Shown piece by piece: positions 1 to 8,977 of a stretch of DNA of 64,000 bases. The stretch spans positions 5,550 to 69,549 of the forward strand of contig NZ_DAHXOI010000011.1 in NCBI RefSeq assembly GCF_027364955.1, in the 5' to 3' direction. The position numbers were made by a program, and so were the translations under genes. Below the pieces are notes generated by a model, which had not been told where the DNA came from, ran no database searches, and saw nothing but the letters and a program-made list of their open reading frames with translations. The first letter of the stretch is position 1. Each line of letters opens with the position of its first letter. The stretch is from Ferrimicrobium sp. Its GTDB lineage: Bacteria; Actinomycetota; Acidimicrobiia; Acidimicrobiales; Acidimicrobiaceae.

Positions 1-1
1 A

Positions 2-256
2 GGCAAGCCGAATGAGGCTTTCCTGAAGCTTGCCATCGAGTCGGCGGGAGCTCACTTTCCCACCGAACAAATATGGGTTGTCGGTGACGACGTCACGACT
101 GATATCCGAATGGGCAGGTCCGCCGGAGTGACGACAGTTCAGGTTCGGACTGGAAAGTATGAGGCTCAGAGCGACTTGAATGATCATGCAGGACCGGTCC
201 ATCTGATTGACAGTCTTGCACTGCTTCCGTCGCTGCTCCAAGACATCTCGCCATGA
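2..256 (+). CDS. HAD-superfamily hydrolase, C-terminal part (gene enters from the left edge)
   Basis: Only the last 84 codons are inside the window; the start lies to the left. The translation opens with GKPNEAFLKLAIESAG and contains VVGDDVTTDIRMGRSAG followed by TVQVRTGKY. This is the C-terminal motif of haloacid-dehalogenase phosphatases of the NagD/Hydrolase_like type: the GD(D/S)xxxD acidic pair binds Mg2+, and the preceding GKP lysine contacts phosphate. The family removes phosphate from sugar phosphates or nucleotides in the cytoplasm. The stop codon overlaps the next start (ATGA, 253-256), so translation is probably coupled and this is the most upstream visible gene of the operon running to 7463. 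The substrate cannot be read from this fragment. Confidence 0.85.
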   Translation, partial: GKPNEAFLKLAIESAGAHFPTEQIWVVGDDVTTDIRMGRSAGVTTVQVRTGKYEAQSDLNDHAGPVHLIDSLALLPSLLQDISP

Positions 257-2448
257 CTACCTATTGGCTTGTGTGGGACGGTGCTCCGTATTGGATAACT
301 CAGGAACTTGTGCGTCGAGGGTCGCTACCCGGTCTCGCATCGGTTCAAATGGCTGGCATGGCGACGGGGCTATCCCCGTCGGCGCCGAGTTGCCAAACGC
401 CGCCGGGACTCGCTTGCCTTTTCACGGGAACACAGCCCGCGGATAATGGCGTTACCGGATTTTGGGTACCGGGTGCCCTAGATAATGACATGACCTCCCA
501 GCGGCGTGGATTTGAGCCAGGGGTTTGCCATGCACCGATGCTCTGGCAACGGCTGGGAAAACGTGGAGTGACGTCGATTCTTGTTCATGCCCCCTGGACG
601 TTTCATGCGGACAACTCCGTGGATCCTGGTGTCCTCGGCGCTATCGAAGCCTATAGCGGTCGCGTCGCAAGAGAACGATTCAGTCCTTTAAAGCCTGGCG
701 ACACTTTGGTCTGGGATGATCTCGAAGAATCTGTCCAGATATACCGACCTGATTTCCAACCTCGAGTGATTCTCACTTCTCCCAATGGAGACTCGAACGA
801 AGTTGGCTCGGAGTGGACCAGCTTTCCGTCTCGGTCCGACGGTGCTGGCTGGTATCGAACTGTGACTGTGGGTTCCCAGCTGCTTTGCGTGCGGACTGCC
901 GTCTGGACCACAAGAGTCGCGGGTTTCGACTCTTCCCTGGTTGACGTACTTCAACGAGATATCGCATCGAGTCCGTTCTGCGGCGAGAGCACCGGCGCGC
1001 TGTACCGGGACGGCATCTACGGTCGCAAGCTAGTGGACGGCGGTGACGGGGCTGCCGAGGAAGTCTTGATTTCTGCTTCGAAGCTTGTCGCTGAACGTTT
1101 TCTTCGCTCCACCAGAGCCGCATTGTCCGTCTCAAGCGTCAAGCCTGGACTCGTCGTGATCTACGTTCCGATCACTGACGACCTAGGGCACGAACTGATC
1201 GGCCTGGTCGACCCGAGTCAGATAGCGATCGCACCTGAGACTCGCGAGCATGCCTGGGATCTCCTAGCACGTGGCTACCGGCAAGCTGACAACATCCTCG
1301 CCGAAGTCTTGCGATACGCCGCTGACGATGACACCGTCGTCGTGTCCTCCGACCATGGAATGGCGGCGGTGACCACGACTTTTTACCCGAATAACCTCCT
1401 CGTTAGCGCTGGCCTTGCCGTTCCTGGCGAAGTAGGGGACGACGGGGCAGACCCTGGCCTCTCGCTTGTGTTTTACCACCTTGCTAACAACGGAATGCTG
1501 GTTCGCGGCACCGGCACCCGTTATGACCTCGCTGAGGCCGTCCGACTACTCAAGTCCACTTTACACAGTGCAACAGGACAGCCTGGCGTCGACCAGCACA
1601 TCCCTGCTGCCGGTATCCCCGTCGGAGAGGATGTGATACAGCTTATTTTCGGTGATGGAGTTCTCCCGTCCGCCGAGATTACTGATGATCGACGCGTTTT
1701 CGGGCCACCGCTAAGATCCGCGGCCCACACGACCAACAATGGCGATCCACGCCTGAACGCGATATTTGCGGCAGCAGGCCCGTCGGTCAAGTCAGGGAGT
1801 TCAGCTCCTGCGGTTCGACACAACGGCGATGTAGCTGCGTTCGTCGAGCGATCTTTACTTCTGGCACCGCAGGCGAGTGATCGCAAACACGCAAACCAGA
1901 TCCGGCTTTGCGTGATTGGACAGTCTGGTGCAGGCAAGTCGACCTTTTTCGAGATGGCAAAGGAGTTCGCATCGGTCGGCGGATTGACTATCGCCAGGCT
2001 GAAACTAGCCGAACCGCTCTATACGCTTCAGCAGGCGATTCGATCTGTGGCTGGGGTGACGTTGCCAGCAGATCGACAAGATCAATTGCTGATGGAATCA
2101 CTGGCGTCCCACCTCCGTCGGTTGAACCCTCGAGCACTTGTAGCACCCGTGATCGCGCTGCTCAGTGGCGAACATGCCGACCTGGTGATTATCGACGATC
2201 TTCGCGACCCGTACGTCGACTTTCCAGAACTTTTTGAACACGGTTTCCGGGTAGTGCGTATTGAAGCATCCAGTCAAGTTCGACAGGAGCGTCTCTGTTA
2301 CCGTGGCGACGAAACAACCTCAGGCACTTCAGCGTCCGGCATCGATCAGATCCCTGCTAACTACACTATATTGAACGATGGGTCAATTGATGAATTCCGG
2401 CGTAATGTCAACGAGTTACTGGAGGTTCTAGTTGATTCTCACAGGTAG
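253..2448 (+). CDS. Alkaline-phosphatase-superfamily phosphodiesterase fused to a nucleotide-kinase-like P-loop domain
   Basis: A 731-residue two-domain protein. The N-terminal ~530 residues look like a type I phosphodiesterase/nucleotide pyrophosphatase: QTPPGLACLFTG matches the nucleophile region (Thr or Ser attacks phosphate), VIYVPITDDLGHE carries an Asp/His metal site and VVVSSDHGM the second metal site. Residues ~550-731 form a separate P-loop domain with Walker A GQSGAGKST at 556-564, a DLVIIDDLRDP Walker-B-like segment and a C-terminal half reminiscent of deoxynucleotide or thymidylate kinases. Both halves are predicted cytoplasmic; no signal peptide is visible. It overlaps the HAD gene by 4 nt and the next gene by 17 nt. 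A phosphate-removing domain joined to a phosphate-adding domain is unusual and suggests remodelling of a nucleotide intermediate. The substrate is unknown. Confidence 0.8.
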   Translation: MTTYWLVWDGAPYWITQELVRRGSLPGLASVQMAGMATGLSPSAPSCQTPPGLACLFTGTQPADNGVTGFWVPGALDNDMTSQRRGFEPGVCHAPMLWQRLGKRGVTSILVHAPWTFHADNSVDPGVLGAIEAYSGRVARERFSPLKPGDTLVWDDLEESVQIYRPDFQPRVILTSPNGDSNEVGSEWTSFPSRSDGAGWYRTVTVGSQLLCVRTAVWTTRVAGFDSSLVDVLQRDIASSPFCGESTGALYRDGIYGRKLVDGGDGAAEEVLISASKLVAERFLRSTRAALSVSSVKPGLVVIYVPITDDLGHELIGLVDPSQIAIAPETREHAWDLLARGYRQADNILAEVLRYAADDDTVVVSSDHGMAAVTTTFYPNNLLVSAGLAVPGEVGDDGADPGLSLVFYHLANNGMLVRGTGTRYDLAEAVRLLKSTLHSATGQPGVDQHIPAAGIPVGEDVIQLIFGDGVLPSAEITDDRRVFGPPLRSAAHTTNNGDPRLNAIFAAAGPSVKSGSSAPAVRHNGDVAAFVERSLLLAPQASDRKHANQIRLCVIGQSGAGKSTFFEMAKEFASVGGLTIARLKLAEPLYTLQQAIRSVAGVTLPADRQDQLLMESLASHLRRLNPRALVAPVIALLSGEHADLVIIDDLRDPYVDFPELFEHGFRVVRIEASSQVRQERLCYRGDETTSGTSASGIDQIPANYTILNDGSIDEFRRNVNELLEVLVDSHR

Positions 2449-2974
2449 CGAGATCGCTCTCGAGGTCGAGCGCGGCCGAATCCATATTGATGATTTTGAC
2501 TCAAGCCGTATTGAACCAAACAGCTATGGCTTCCGATTAGGTGCCACTATTCTCGAATACAACGACGAAATACTCGATGCATATCAAGAGGTTCACACAA
2601 CTAGACGCGTTATACCTGAGGTTGGTCTGGTCTTTGAGCCAGGAAAGATTTACCTTGGCGCAACAAAAGAGAGCATGGGCAGCGATTTCTATGCTGCAAC
2701 CCTGTACGCCCGACTGTCTGTGTCGGCCCTCGGCGTATGGATTCAGCATTCGGCACCGTTAGGGCATTGCGGCGCGATGATGCCCTGGACGTTGGAGATT
2801 AGAGTCGCCCAGCCTGTCAGGTTGTACCGGGGCATGCTGATAGGGAAGATAGCGTTCTGGAGTGTGCTGGGGAGTCGACTTAAGTATTCAGGAAGATACT
2901 CCGATTCAAGAGACGCGGTGCCGTCACGGTTTTCCCTTCGAACCCCCGCGACCGGTCAGAGCGGTGTGGCATGA
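2432..2974 (+). CDS. dCTP deaminase/dUTPase-family protein (DCD-like)
   Basis: 180 residues with the layout of dCTP deaminases: N-terminal SRIEPNSYGFRLG (cf. the SIDLRLG strand), a central YARLSVSALGVW segment, WTLEIRV carrying the glutamate that is catalytic in Dcd, and LYRGMLIGKIAFW near the C-terminus. The family deaminates dCTP to dUTP as a trimer or hydrolyses dUTP. The usual RSSLARLG motif is altered here (RLSVSALG), so the second arginine is missing and the substrate may differ. The TTG start at 2432 is chosen because GGAGG at 2421-2425 is well spaced and the product begins MILTGSEI, as deaminases do. It overlaps the genes on both sides, so it belongs to the same operon. Confidence 0.75.
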   Translation: MILTGSEIALEVERGRIHIDDFDSSRIEPNSYGFRLGATILEYNDEILDAYQEVHTTRRVIPEVGLVFEPGKIYLGATKESMGSDFYAATLYARLSVSALGVWIQHSAPLGHCGAMMPWTLEIRVAQPVRLYRGMLIGKIAFWSVLGSRLKYSGRYSDSRDAVPSRFSLRTPATGQSGVA

Positions 2975-4230
2975 AGCTGAACGACCAACGATTGCGCACT
3001 CTTCTCATTGGCACGAACAAATTCGGCATTACTGACACTCTGATCAGCCGTCGTGATCTCCAGGTCACAGTGCTGACCGAACCCTGGTATGCAGAAGCGT
3101 ATCGGGACCGTGGGTTTAGCGACGTCCAAGTTGTCTCCCGAATCACAGACCTCACCGAAGTGCTGCGTGTTGTGACGCCACTCATGCAAGACAGCCCCTT
3201 CGGAGCCGTCTTAGCTCCCTCGGAGCGGAGTGTTCAGATTGCGGCTTTTCTCAGAAGTCGATATGGCATACCGGGGACTTCGTTCGATGTGGCCGTGCGA
3301 TTCACAGCGAAACACGTCATGAAGTCCTGCTTCGCGAACGCGGGACTGCCGATAACAGACTTCGCAACAGTTTACGGACTGGGCGAGCTTCGTGACACAG
3401 TATCCAGAATGGGAGCTCCACTAATCGTTAAGCCAAGTCTGGGAACCGGTACCCGTGGCGCAGTCGTGCTCTCGTCAGACCTAGATGTGAAGCGATTTCT
3501 TGAAGAGCCACCGAAAGAATTGTGTGAACCGGACCCAGCCGCAGTTGTGGAACGATTCCTGACCGTAAGCGCTGAGTTCCACATCGACGGCCTCGTAACA
3601 GACGGAACTACTCGCTTTCTATCTGTCGCTCAATACGGTAAACCGTTGATTCGTCGTAGCCCAGCTGAACCGCTGTGCACCAAGCTTCTCTCAGAGGATC
3701 ATCCGCTTCGCACCGTCTTGTCCGATCTGCACGACCTATCAGTCCGAGCGCTGGGCTTACCTCACGGTATTACCCATCTTGAGGTACTCCAGACAACAGG
3801 CGGCCAACTGGTCGTCGGCGAGATTGCCTGCCGCCCCGGAGGTGGATCAATTGTGCCGTTACTTGATCGGGCCTACGGGATTGACCTGTGGGATCTCTTC
3901 ATAGATGTAGAGGCGGGCCTGCCCGTGAATACAAAGTGTCTACCAACCTCCCCTAAACAGAACATTGCACTGTGCATGCTTAGTGTCGCGGCTGGGAGGG
4001 TGGAATCCGTCACCACGGCACAAACGCTAATGACGATTCCCGGAGTGATTGAGGCCACCGTCCAAGTGATTCCCGGACAAGTATTGGGACCGAGGTTTAC
4101 TTCTTCGTCGCAGGCCGGTTATGTGCTGATCGAGCCTTCAGCAGAACGGCCTTTCGAAGCCGTTCTGCACGATATCAATAACTCATGGCACTTGGAACTC
4201 GTCGATGATGCCACGGAAGGGGCCCAATGA
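2971..4230 (+). CDS. ATP-grasp domain ligase (first of two)
   Basis: 419 residues. The ATP-grasp fold is supported by GAPLIVKPSLGTGTRG (ATP-binding lysine and glycine loop), a VVERFL segment where the adenine-contacting region is expected, and HLEVLQTTGGQLVVGEIACRPGGG, whose Glu/Arg/Gly pattern holds Mg2+ and the acyl phosphate. ATP-grasp enzymes join a carboxylate to an amine or other nucleophile through an acyl-phosphate intermediate. The length and the divergent N-terminus fit carboxylate-amine ligases of peptide or amino-acid-conjugate biosynthesis better than carboxylases. It overlaps neighbours by 4 nt on both sides (ATGA). Together with the second ATP-grasp gene it may perform two successive ligations on a nucleotide-derived core; that role is inference. 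Confidence 0.85.
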   Translation: MKLNDQRLRTLLIGTNKFGITDTLISRRDLQVTVLTEPWYAEAYRDRGFSDVQVVSRITDLTEVLRVVTPLMQDSPFGAVLAPSERSVQIAAFLRSRYGIPGTSFDVAVRFTAKHVMKSCFANAGLPITDFATVYGLGELRDTVSRMGAPLIVKPSLGTGTRGAVVLSSDLDVKRFLEEPPKELCEPDPAAVVERFLTVSAEFHIDGLVTDGTTRFLSVAQYGKPLIRRSPAEPLCTKLLSEDHPLRTVLSDLHDLSVRALGLPHGITHLEVLQTTGGQLVVGEIACRPGGGSIVPLLDRAYGIDLWDLFIDVEAGLPVNTKCLPTSPKQNIALCMLSVAAGRVESVTTAQTLMTIPGVIEATVQVIPGQVLGPRFTSSSQAGYVLIEPSAERPFEAVLHDINNSWHLELVDDATEGAQ

Positions 4231-5414
4231 CACGCATCCTGCTCCTGCAACAGCCTGCTTCGACCTCGCCGCTGGATCGCTGGATCATCGAAGCTGATCC
4301 TTCAACGCAGATCACCATGGTGACTGGCAAGGACCATCGACGAGACCTGGAAGACATGGCACCTGGAACTCAAATTGTGACTGTCGATGATTATTTTTCA
4401 GATGAAGCTACCGGGACGATCATGGATGTAGCTCGAGACCTTAAGCCGGACCGCGTGCTATGCAATGCCGAGGATGATGTTGTGCGCGCAGGAACTCTGC
4501 GTTCGCTTCTGTCAATCCAGGGGACGACTGCATCACTTGCAATGCAGTTTCGCGACAAGCTGCGGATGAAGAGAATCTTTCACAATGCTGCTCTCACGGC
4601 TGTTCGATGGGTCGATTGCCAATCAGTCGATGACTTGTTTGCCGCGTCGGATCAGTTCGGCGCAATTGTCCTCAAGCCACGTGCTGGTGCTGGATCTAAA
4701 GGTATCCGGATCTTTGAGGATAAGGAAACCGTGATACATGCCGTCGCGAAGGATCCTGCACTGCTTGCCAGCCTGCACCAGCACGCGCTAATTGCCGAAG
4801 AGTACGTTGCTGGCGATGTCTTCCATACAGACGCGGTCCTCGACGGGGTGAACGTGTTACTTGCCTCCGTCTCGCGTTACGTATACCCGCCACACACATT
4901 CCAGGAACATCCGGTGATGTCGGTCATGGTGGATAGTGGGTCTCGAGACGCCCAGGACATGTATGAATGCACGGAAGCAATAGCTCAATCACTTCCCGAA
5001 GATCATGGAATTTACCTTATTCATTTAGAGACGTATCGCCGTCCCACCGGCGAGTTACTTGCTGGTGAGATCGCCGCCCGGTTGGGTGGCGGAATGATTA
5101 AGGCCTCGATATCTCGTGCCTACGGTGTTGATCTCTCAAAGGAGTCATACCTTTTGGGCGCAGGACTTCGACACGCGTCTGTCTTGGCGAGCCAGCCCAC
5201 TCCGCCGAAGAAGTTGACGGTCGGACAAGTCTTATGGACATCGACGGATCCGGGTCTTTCCGAAGAGGTACTCCCAGAATGGGCCAGCGGCTACTGGAGC
5301 AAGCCGATTAGACCCGAAGAACACGCTGTTCATTCGACCGACGCGTTTGGGGGTGTACTCGTCGACGGCAAGGATGAAGTCGAAGTCATTGAAAGGATGG
5401 TGTCGCTTGCCTGA
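4227..5414 (+). CDS. ATP-grasp domain ligase (second of two)
   Basis: 395 residues, clearly related in layout to its upstream neighbour but strongly diverged. FGAIVLKPRAGAGSKGIRIF is the ATP-binding lysine and glycine loop, and HLETYRRPTGELLAGEIAARLGGG is the Mg2+-binding C-terminal motif. The N-terminal ~100 residues resemble a pre-ATP-grasp Rossmann-like domain. The start ATG overlaps the previous stop (ATGA, 4227-4230). The paralogous pair suggests duplication followed by specialisation for different amine or acid partners. The enzyme should act in the cytoplasm, using ATP and releasing ADP or AMP plus phosphate; the actual substrates cannot be deduced. Confidence 0.85.
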   Translation: MTRILLLQQPASTSPLDRWIIEADPSTQITMVTGKDHRRDLEDMAPGTQIVTVDDYFSDEATGTIMDVARDLKPDRVLCNAEDDVVRAGTLRSLLSIQGTTASLAMQFRDKLRMKRIFHNAALTAVRWVDCQSVDDLFAASDQFGAIVLKPRAGAGSKGIRIFEDKETVIHAVAKDPALLASLHQHALIAEEYVAGDVFHTDAVLDGVNVLLASVSRYVYPPHTFQEHPVMSVMVDSGSRDAQDMYECTEAIAQSLPEDHGIYLIHLETYRRPTGELLAGEIAARLGGGMIKASISRAYGVDLSKESYLLGAGLRHASVLASQPTPPKKLTVGQVLWTSTDPGLSEEVLPEWASGYWSKPIRPEEHAVHSTDAFGGVLVDGKDEVEVIERMVSLA

Positions 5415-6198
5415 TCAGGATCGACTATCTCCCAAACAGTTGCTCTCTGCGGTCAAACCTTCAACAATTGCTCACCTCTCCGACTTACACCTCGACGGAT
5501 CACGTGAACGCTCTGAGGTGCTTGAGCGGACAATTGCCCTGTTGCAGGAGATGAGCGGAGAGCTTGATTTGATTGTGGTGTCCGGAGACTTATCTGAGCA
5601 GGGGCGACTCAGCGACTACGAAGAACTTATTGCAGCGTTCAAAGCGCTGCAGGTTCCAGTACGCATGTGCCCCGGAAATCACGACGACCGATCAAACTTC
5701 GCGCTCACGGTGCTGGGTCAGCAAGAAGTCAATGGTCCGGCCCACCAGCATTGGCAAGAAAGCTCCGTCTCGGTGTTGGCGCTCGACTCGACCGTCCCTG
5801 GCCGGGACGAAGGAACGCTCACTCCCGAGACCGGCGACTGGCTCGACCGTGAACTCGCGAGAGTACCGACGGGCCGGCACGTCGTTGTTATGCTGCATCA
5901 CACGCCCATCCGCTGGCAAGGACAAGACATCGCCTCTCTTGACGATCAAGGTACCCGTACTCTCGGAGACGTTCTAAATCATGAAGTTGGAGTTACCGCA
6001 ATTCTTGGGGGCCACATGCACAACATGATGATCTCTTCTCTTCGAGGCACACCTGCAATTGCAGCGCCGTCGCTCGCCCCGCGTGTTTCACCGCCATGGA
6101 GTTGCGTGACCACCTCGCAGCTAAACGACCCGGCATTTGCGATACACGCTATTGATGCTAATGGCCTTTTGACGACGTATCTTCAAAGAATTCCGTGA
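5407..6198 (+). CDS. Calcineurin-type metallophosphoesterase (Icc-like)
   Basis: All five metallophosphoesterase blocks are present: AHLSDLHLDG (DxH), VVSGDLSEQG (GD), CPGNHDD (GNHD), VVMLHHTP, and ILGGHMHN (GHxH). Such enzymes bind two metals and cleave phosphomonoesters or phosphodiesters; the closest general type is the Icc/CpdA cyclic-nucleotide phosphodiesterase family. I prefer the TTG at 5407, inside the end of the ATP-grasp gene (TTGCCTGA), because an AAAGGA stretch lies upstream at about 5392-5397 and it avoids a 68-nt overlap. The ATG at 5347 is the alternative and would add 20 residues. It is followed by a 4-nt overlap with the transporter gene. In this operon it may clip a phosphodiester intermediate or a phosphorylated, self-protected product. 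Confidence 0.85.
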   Translation: MPDQDRLSPKQLLSAVKPSTIAHLSDLHLDGSRERSEVLERTIALLQEMSGELDLIVVSGDLSEQGRLSDYEELIAAFKALQVPVRMCPGNHDDRSNFALTVLGQQEVNGPAHQHWQESSVSVLALDSTVPGRDEGTLTPETGDWLDRELARVPTGRHVVVMLHHTPIRWQGQDIASLDDQGTRTLGDVLNHEVGVTAILGGHMHNMMISSLRGTPAIAAPSLAPRVSPPWSCVTTSQLNDPAFAIHAIDANGLLTTYLQRIP

Positions 6199-7463
6199 AG
6201 TTGTTCGGCATCTTTCGGGTCTCTGATTACACGTCGGACCAGCGTCGCTTCACCGTCGCCATGGTGATCAACTCGATAGGTGGAGGCCTCTTCGTCACCG
6301 TATCTGCGCTGTACTTCACTCGCATTGTCGGGATGTCTCTGGAGTTTTTTGGTCTCGTGATCTCCCTCGCAGCCGGATGTGGACTGATAGCTGGCCCTCT
6401 TATAGGACATTATGCAGATACCACGGGAGCACGTCGGCTATACGTAGTCGTGCTTCTCTTCGAGGGCGCAGGCTCCATCTTCTACGTGATTCTTAGAGGG
6501 CCTGCCGTGGTGGCTGTTCTGCTGTGCGCGGTGACGGTCTTCGATCGCGGTGCTGGGGCTACTCGCGGTGCATTCATCGCCGACCTCGTTGCCCGGGAGG
6601 GTCGAGTAAAATTTCGTGCGGCGGTTCGCTCAATGTCTAATGCCGGGGCAGCGGTCGGAGCCGCAGCAGGAGCCGCGATTCTTGCAGTCGATACTCCTTT
6701 CTCCTACAGGGTTGCGATCGGTGTCAATGCCGCTTCTTATGTTGTCACCGCGGCTCTTATATTTTCCACGTCGGCATCGCCGAAACTTCATGCGCCAGAC
6801 AATTCCGGGAAATCTATCGGCCCGGCCCCTCCAAAAGCTCACCTATTCGGTCATGACAGCGCTCTGAGAAATATGCCTTTCATGGTGATCACTCTTCTTA
6901 ACGCCGTCCTGCTCCTGAATGGCAGCATGATCACAGTGGCCTTACCGCTGTGGGTCGCAAAGCGAACTGACGCTCCTCTCTGGATCGTCTCAGTTGTCTT
7001 GGTGATCAACACTGTTGCTGTCGTCTTTCTGCAAGTGCCAGCGAGCCGTCGAGTGAATTCCGTACCCTTGGCAGCACGCGCCGGTCTTCGAGCCGGAATT
7101 GCATTGGCGGCAGCGAGCTTGCTGATTGCACTCAGCGGCTTGACGACTGGAATACTTACCGTCGCGATCATCGTTGCAGTAGCGCTGACCCAAGTTGCGG
7201 GCGAACTGTGGCAGTCAGCGTCATCCTGGGCGCTCGTCTTCGAGTTGGCCCCTGAGCGTTCCCTGGGCCAGTATCAGGGCTTCTTCAATGCTGGGGTGGA
7301 TATCGGTGCTCTCGTCGCTCCGGCTCTCTTCGCCTTGATCGTGGCGGAGGGCGGATTCCAAGGATGGGAAATACTTGCCGGAGTATTCGTTATCTCAGGG
7401 ATGCTCCTGGTCCCGGTCGCACGCTGGGCCAGTCACTCACATGGTTCTGCGCTGCCTCCTTGA
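6195..7463 (+). CDS. Major facilitator superfamily transporter
   Basis: 422 residues with about a dozen hydrophobic segments of 18-22 residues typical of MFS permeases. A conserved inter-helix loop follows the second helix (GHYADTTGARRLY, cf. GxxxDRxGRR). The GTG start at 6195 overlaps the preceding stop (GTGA). Being last in a biosynthetic-type operon, the most likely role is export of the product or self-resistance, although uptake cannot be excluded. The protein should lie in the cytoplasmic membrane. No terminator hairpin with a T-run was recognised just downstream; the operon simply ends before the IS remnants. Confidence 0.85.
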   Translation: MKLFGIFRVSDYTSDQRRFTVAMVINSIGGGLFVTVSALYFTRIVGMSLEFFGLVISLAAGCGLIAGPLIGHYADTTGARRLYVVVLLFEGAGSIFYVILRGPAVVAVLLCAVTVFDRGAGATRGAFIADLVAREGRVKFRAAVRSMSNAGAAVGAAAGAAILAVDTPFSYRVAIGVNAASYVVTAALIFSTSASPKLHAPDNSGKSIGPAPPKAHLFGHDSALRNMPFMVITLLNAVLLLNGSMITVALPLWVAKRTDAPLWIVSVVLVINTVAVVFLQVPASRRVNSVPLAARAGLRAGIALAAASLLIALSGLTTGILTVAIIVAVALTQVAGELWQSASSWALVFELAPERSLGQYQGFFNAGVDIGALVAPALFALIVAEGGFQGWEILAGVFVISGMLLVPVARWASHSHGSALPP

Positions 7464-7750
7464 TCCTGATTGACTCCCCAGGCAAGTGAACGTGCTTCAT
7501 ACTTGCACTGCCCCGATGCACTCGAAAGATTGTGGGATGGGTGCAGCCCAACGCCCTATCTATCTCAAGGTTCAATCCTTTTGCCCGCAGCCGGAATACC
7601 CACTGAGCCACTCATCCGGCGCATTTAGCTGAGCCAGTTGCCCTCAAGGTCTGGGCCGTCACCGACGCACGCCCCACAACTCTGCGCTGCTGCTGAAAGA
7701 ATATTGATCCGCGAGCATCACCGTTCGTGATGATCGGATCGTTGGCGAGT
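7464..7750. other. Intergenic, no gene recognised
   Basis: Between the transporter stop and the IS30 remnant I see no convincing coding frame, tRNA or array. Part of it probably belongs to the end of the IS30 element, but I could not define an inverted repeat by eye. Confidence 0.4.
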
Positions 7751-8279
7751 TCAAGCGGTCAGTGCAACGACAGCAGCACTGTAGCGGTCCTTGGCTGACC
7801 CCCATTGGAAGATTCTCCGAGGCATGGTGTTGAGGCGGTGACTGATCACGTCGAGGTCCTCTTGCGAGTAGACCGAGAGGTCGGTGCCCTTGCCGACGTA
7901 GCATCGAAGGAGCCCGTTGAAATTCTCGTTGGATGGGCGTTCCCACGGACTATGGGGGTTGGCGAAGTAGACATCGATGCCCACGGCGTTGGCGAGGTCG
8001 TCGTGACGAGCCATCTCACGACCTTGATCCCAGGTCAGCGTGCGGTGTAGCTCTGCGGGCACGCGCTCGAGTAGCTCGATGCAGCACGCCAGCACGTTCT
8101 CGGCTCCGTAATTACCGGGTAGGTCACCGATGAGATTCAAGCGGCTGGTCCGGTCGATAAGGGTGACGATGGCCGACTTGCCCCGAGCCCCGATGATGAG
8201 GTCGCCCTCGAAGTGACCGACCTCGCTGCGGGTACTCGCTACCTCGGGGCGCTGGGTGATCAGGTTGAACGTTCCTAGT
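7751..8279 (-). pseudogene. IS30-family transposase, C-terminal part, 5'-truncated
   Basis: Read on the minus strand, the frame gives NLITQRPEV, VGHFEGDLIIG, IVTLIDRTSRL, TLTWDQGREMARH, FANPHSPWERPSNENFNGLLR and a C-terminus with LNTMPRRIFQWGSAKD. This is the DDE catalytic core of IS30-type transposases (D in EGDLI, D in TWDQG, E in NENFNG). The N-terminal DNA-binding part is missing: the frame stops having a start where the IS630 fragment begins at about 8275-8280. The DDE residues themselves are intact, but the gene cannot make a full transposase. It marks an old insertion next to the end of the biosynthetic operon. Confidence 0.85.
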
Positions 8280-8842
8280 GTCCCTCCTCAGAAGTTTGCG
8301 GAGAAACAATAGGCTCCAGGTATTTGCGCATAGAAGCGAAGATCTCGTCGGCGCTCTTGGTCCAGATGAAGGGCTTGGGGTTCTCGTTCCAGGCCTTGGC
8401 CCACTTGGTAATCCCTCGGTCTAAGTTCGGTCACAGTGTGGTGAACGCTGCGCTGGAGGTACTTGGTGGTTAACGCTGAGAACCACCTCTCTACCTGGTT
8501 CATCCAAGAAGAATAGGTTGGGGTGAAGTGGAACTCGAAACGGGGGTGGGCAAGGAGCCAGGTTCTCACCGACTCGGTCTCATGGGCTGCGTAGTTGTCT
8601 AAAACAACGTGAACTCCCAGCTCCTTGGGTACTTGTCGGTCGATGAGCTCTAAGAACTCGATGAACTCTATCGCCCTATGGGCAACCGTCATCTTGGTGA
8701 TGACCTTGCCCGAAGCGACATCGAGTGCAGCATAGAGATTGGAGATACCGTTGCGCTTGTACTCGGTCGTTCGCCGCAGAGGCACCCCTGGCACCATGGG
8801 GAGCATGGGCTGGGTACGATTCAGAGCTTGCACTTGGGTCAT
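8275..8842 (-). pseudogene. IS630-family transposase remnant (5'-truncated and frameshifted)
   Basis: The minus-strand product begins in the middle of the DDE_3 domain (QVQALNRTQPMLPM, normally preceded by the first catalytic Asp) and continues through VVLDNYAAHET and FHFTPTYSSWMNQVERWF, the second Asp and the Glu motifs. After VTEL the reading frame shifts: the genuine C-terminus (ITKWAKAWNENPKPFIW, then IFASMRKYLEP) is read in another frame and ends at a TAG at 8275-8277. The first ~half of the gene is absent beyond 8842. It is therefore dead. It abuts the truncated IS30 gene, which suggests insertion into or recombination with IS30. Confidence 0.85.
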
Positions 8843-8977
8843 CTGTTAACGGTCACGGCTGAGGTGGATCAACTCTTGGGGGAGTCCATCTTCGATCGAG
8901 TAGATCTTTACAACGCCATTCTCCAGGTGCTCCTGCAGTTGGAGACAAGGCTCCTTAGGACACCTAGGAACATATCT

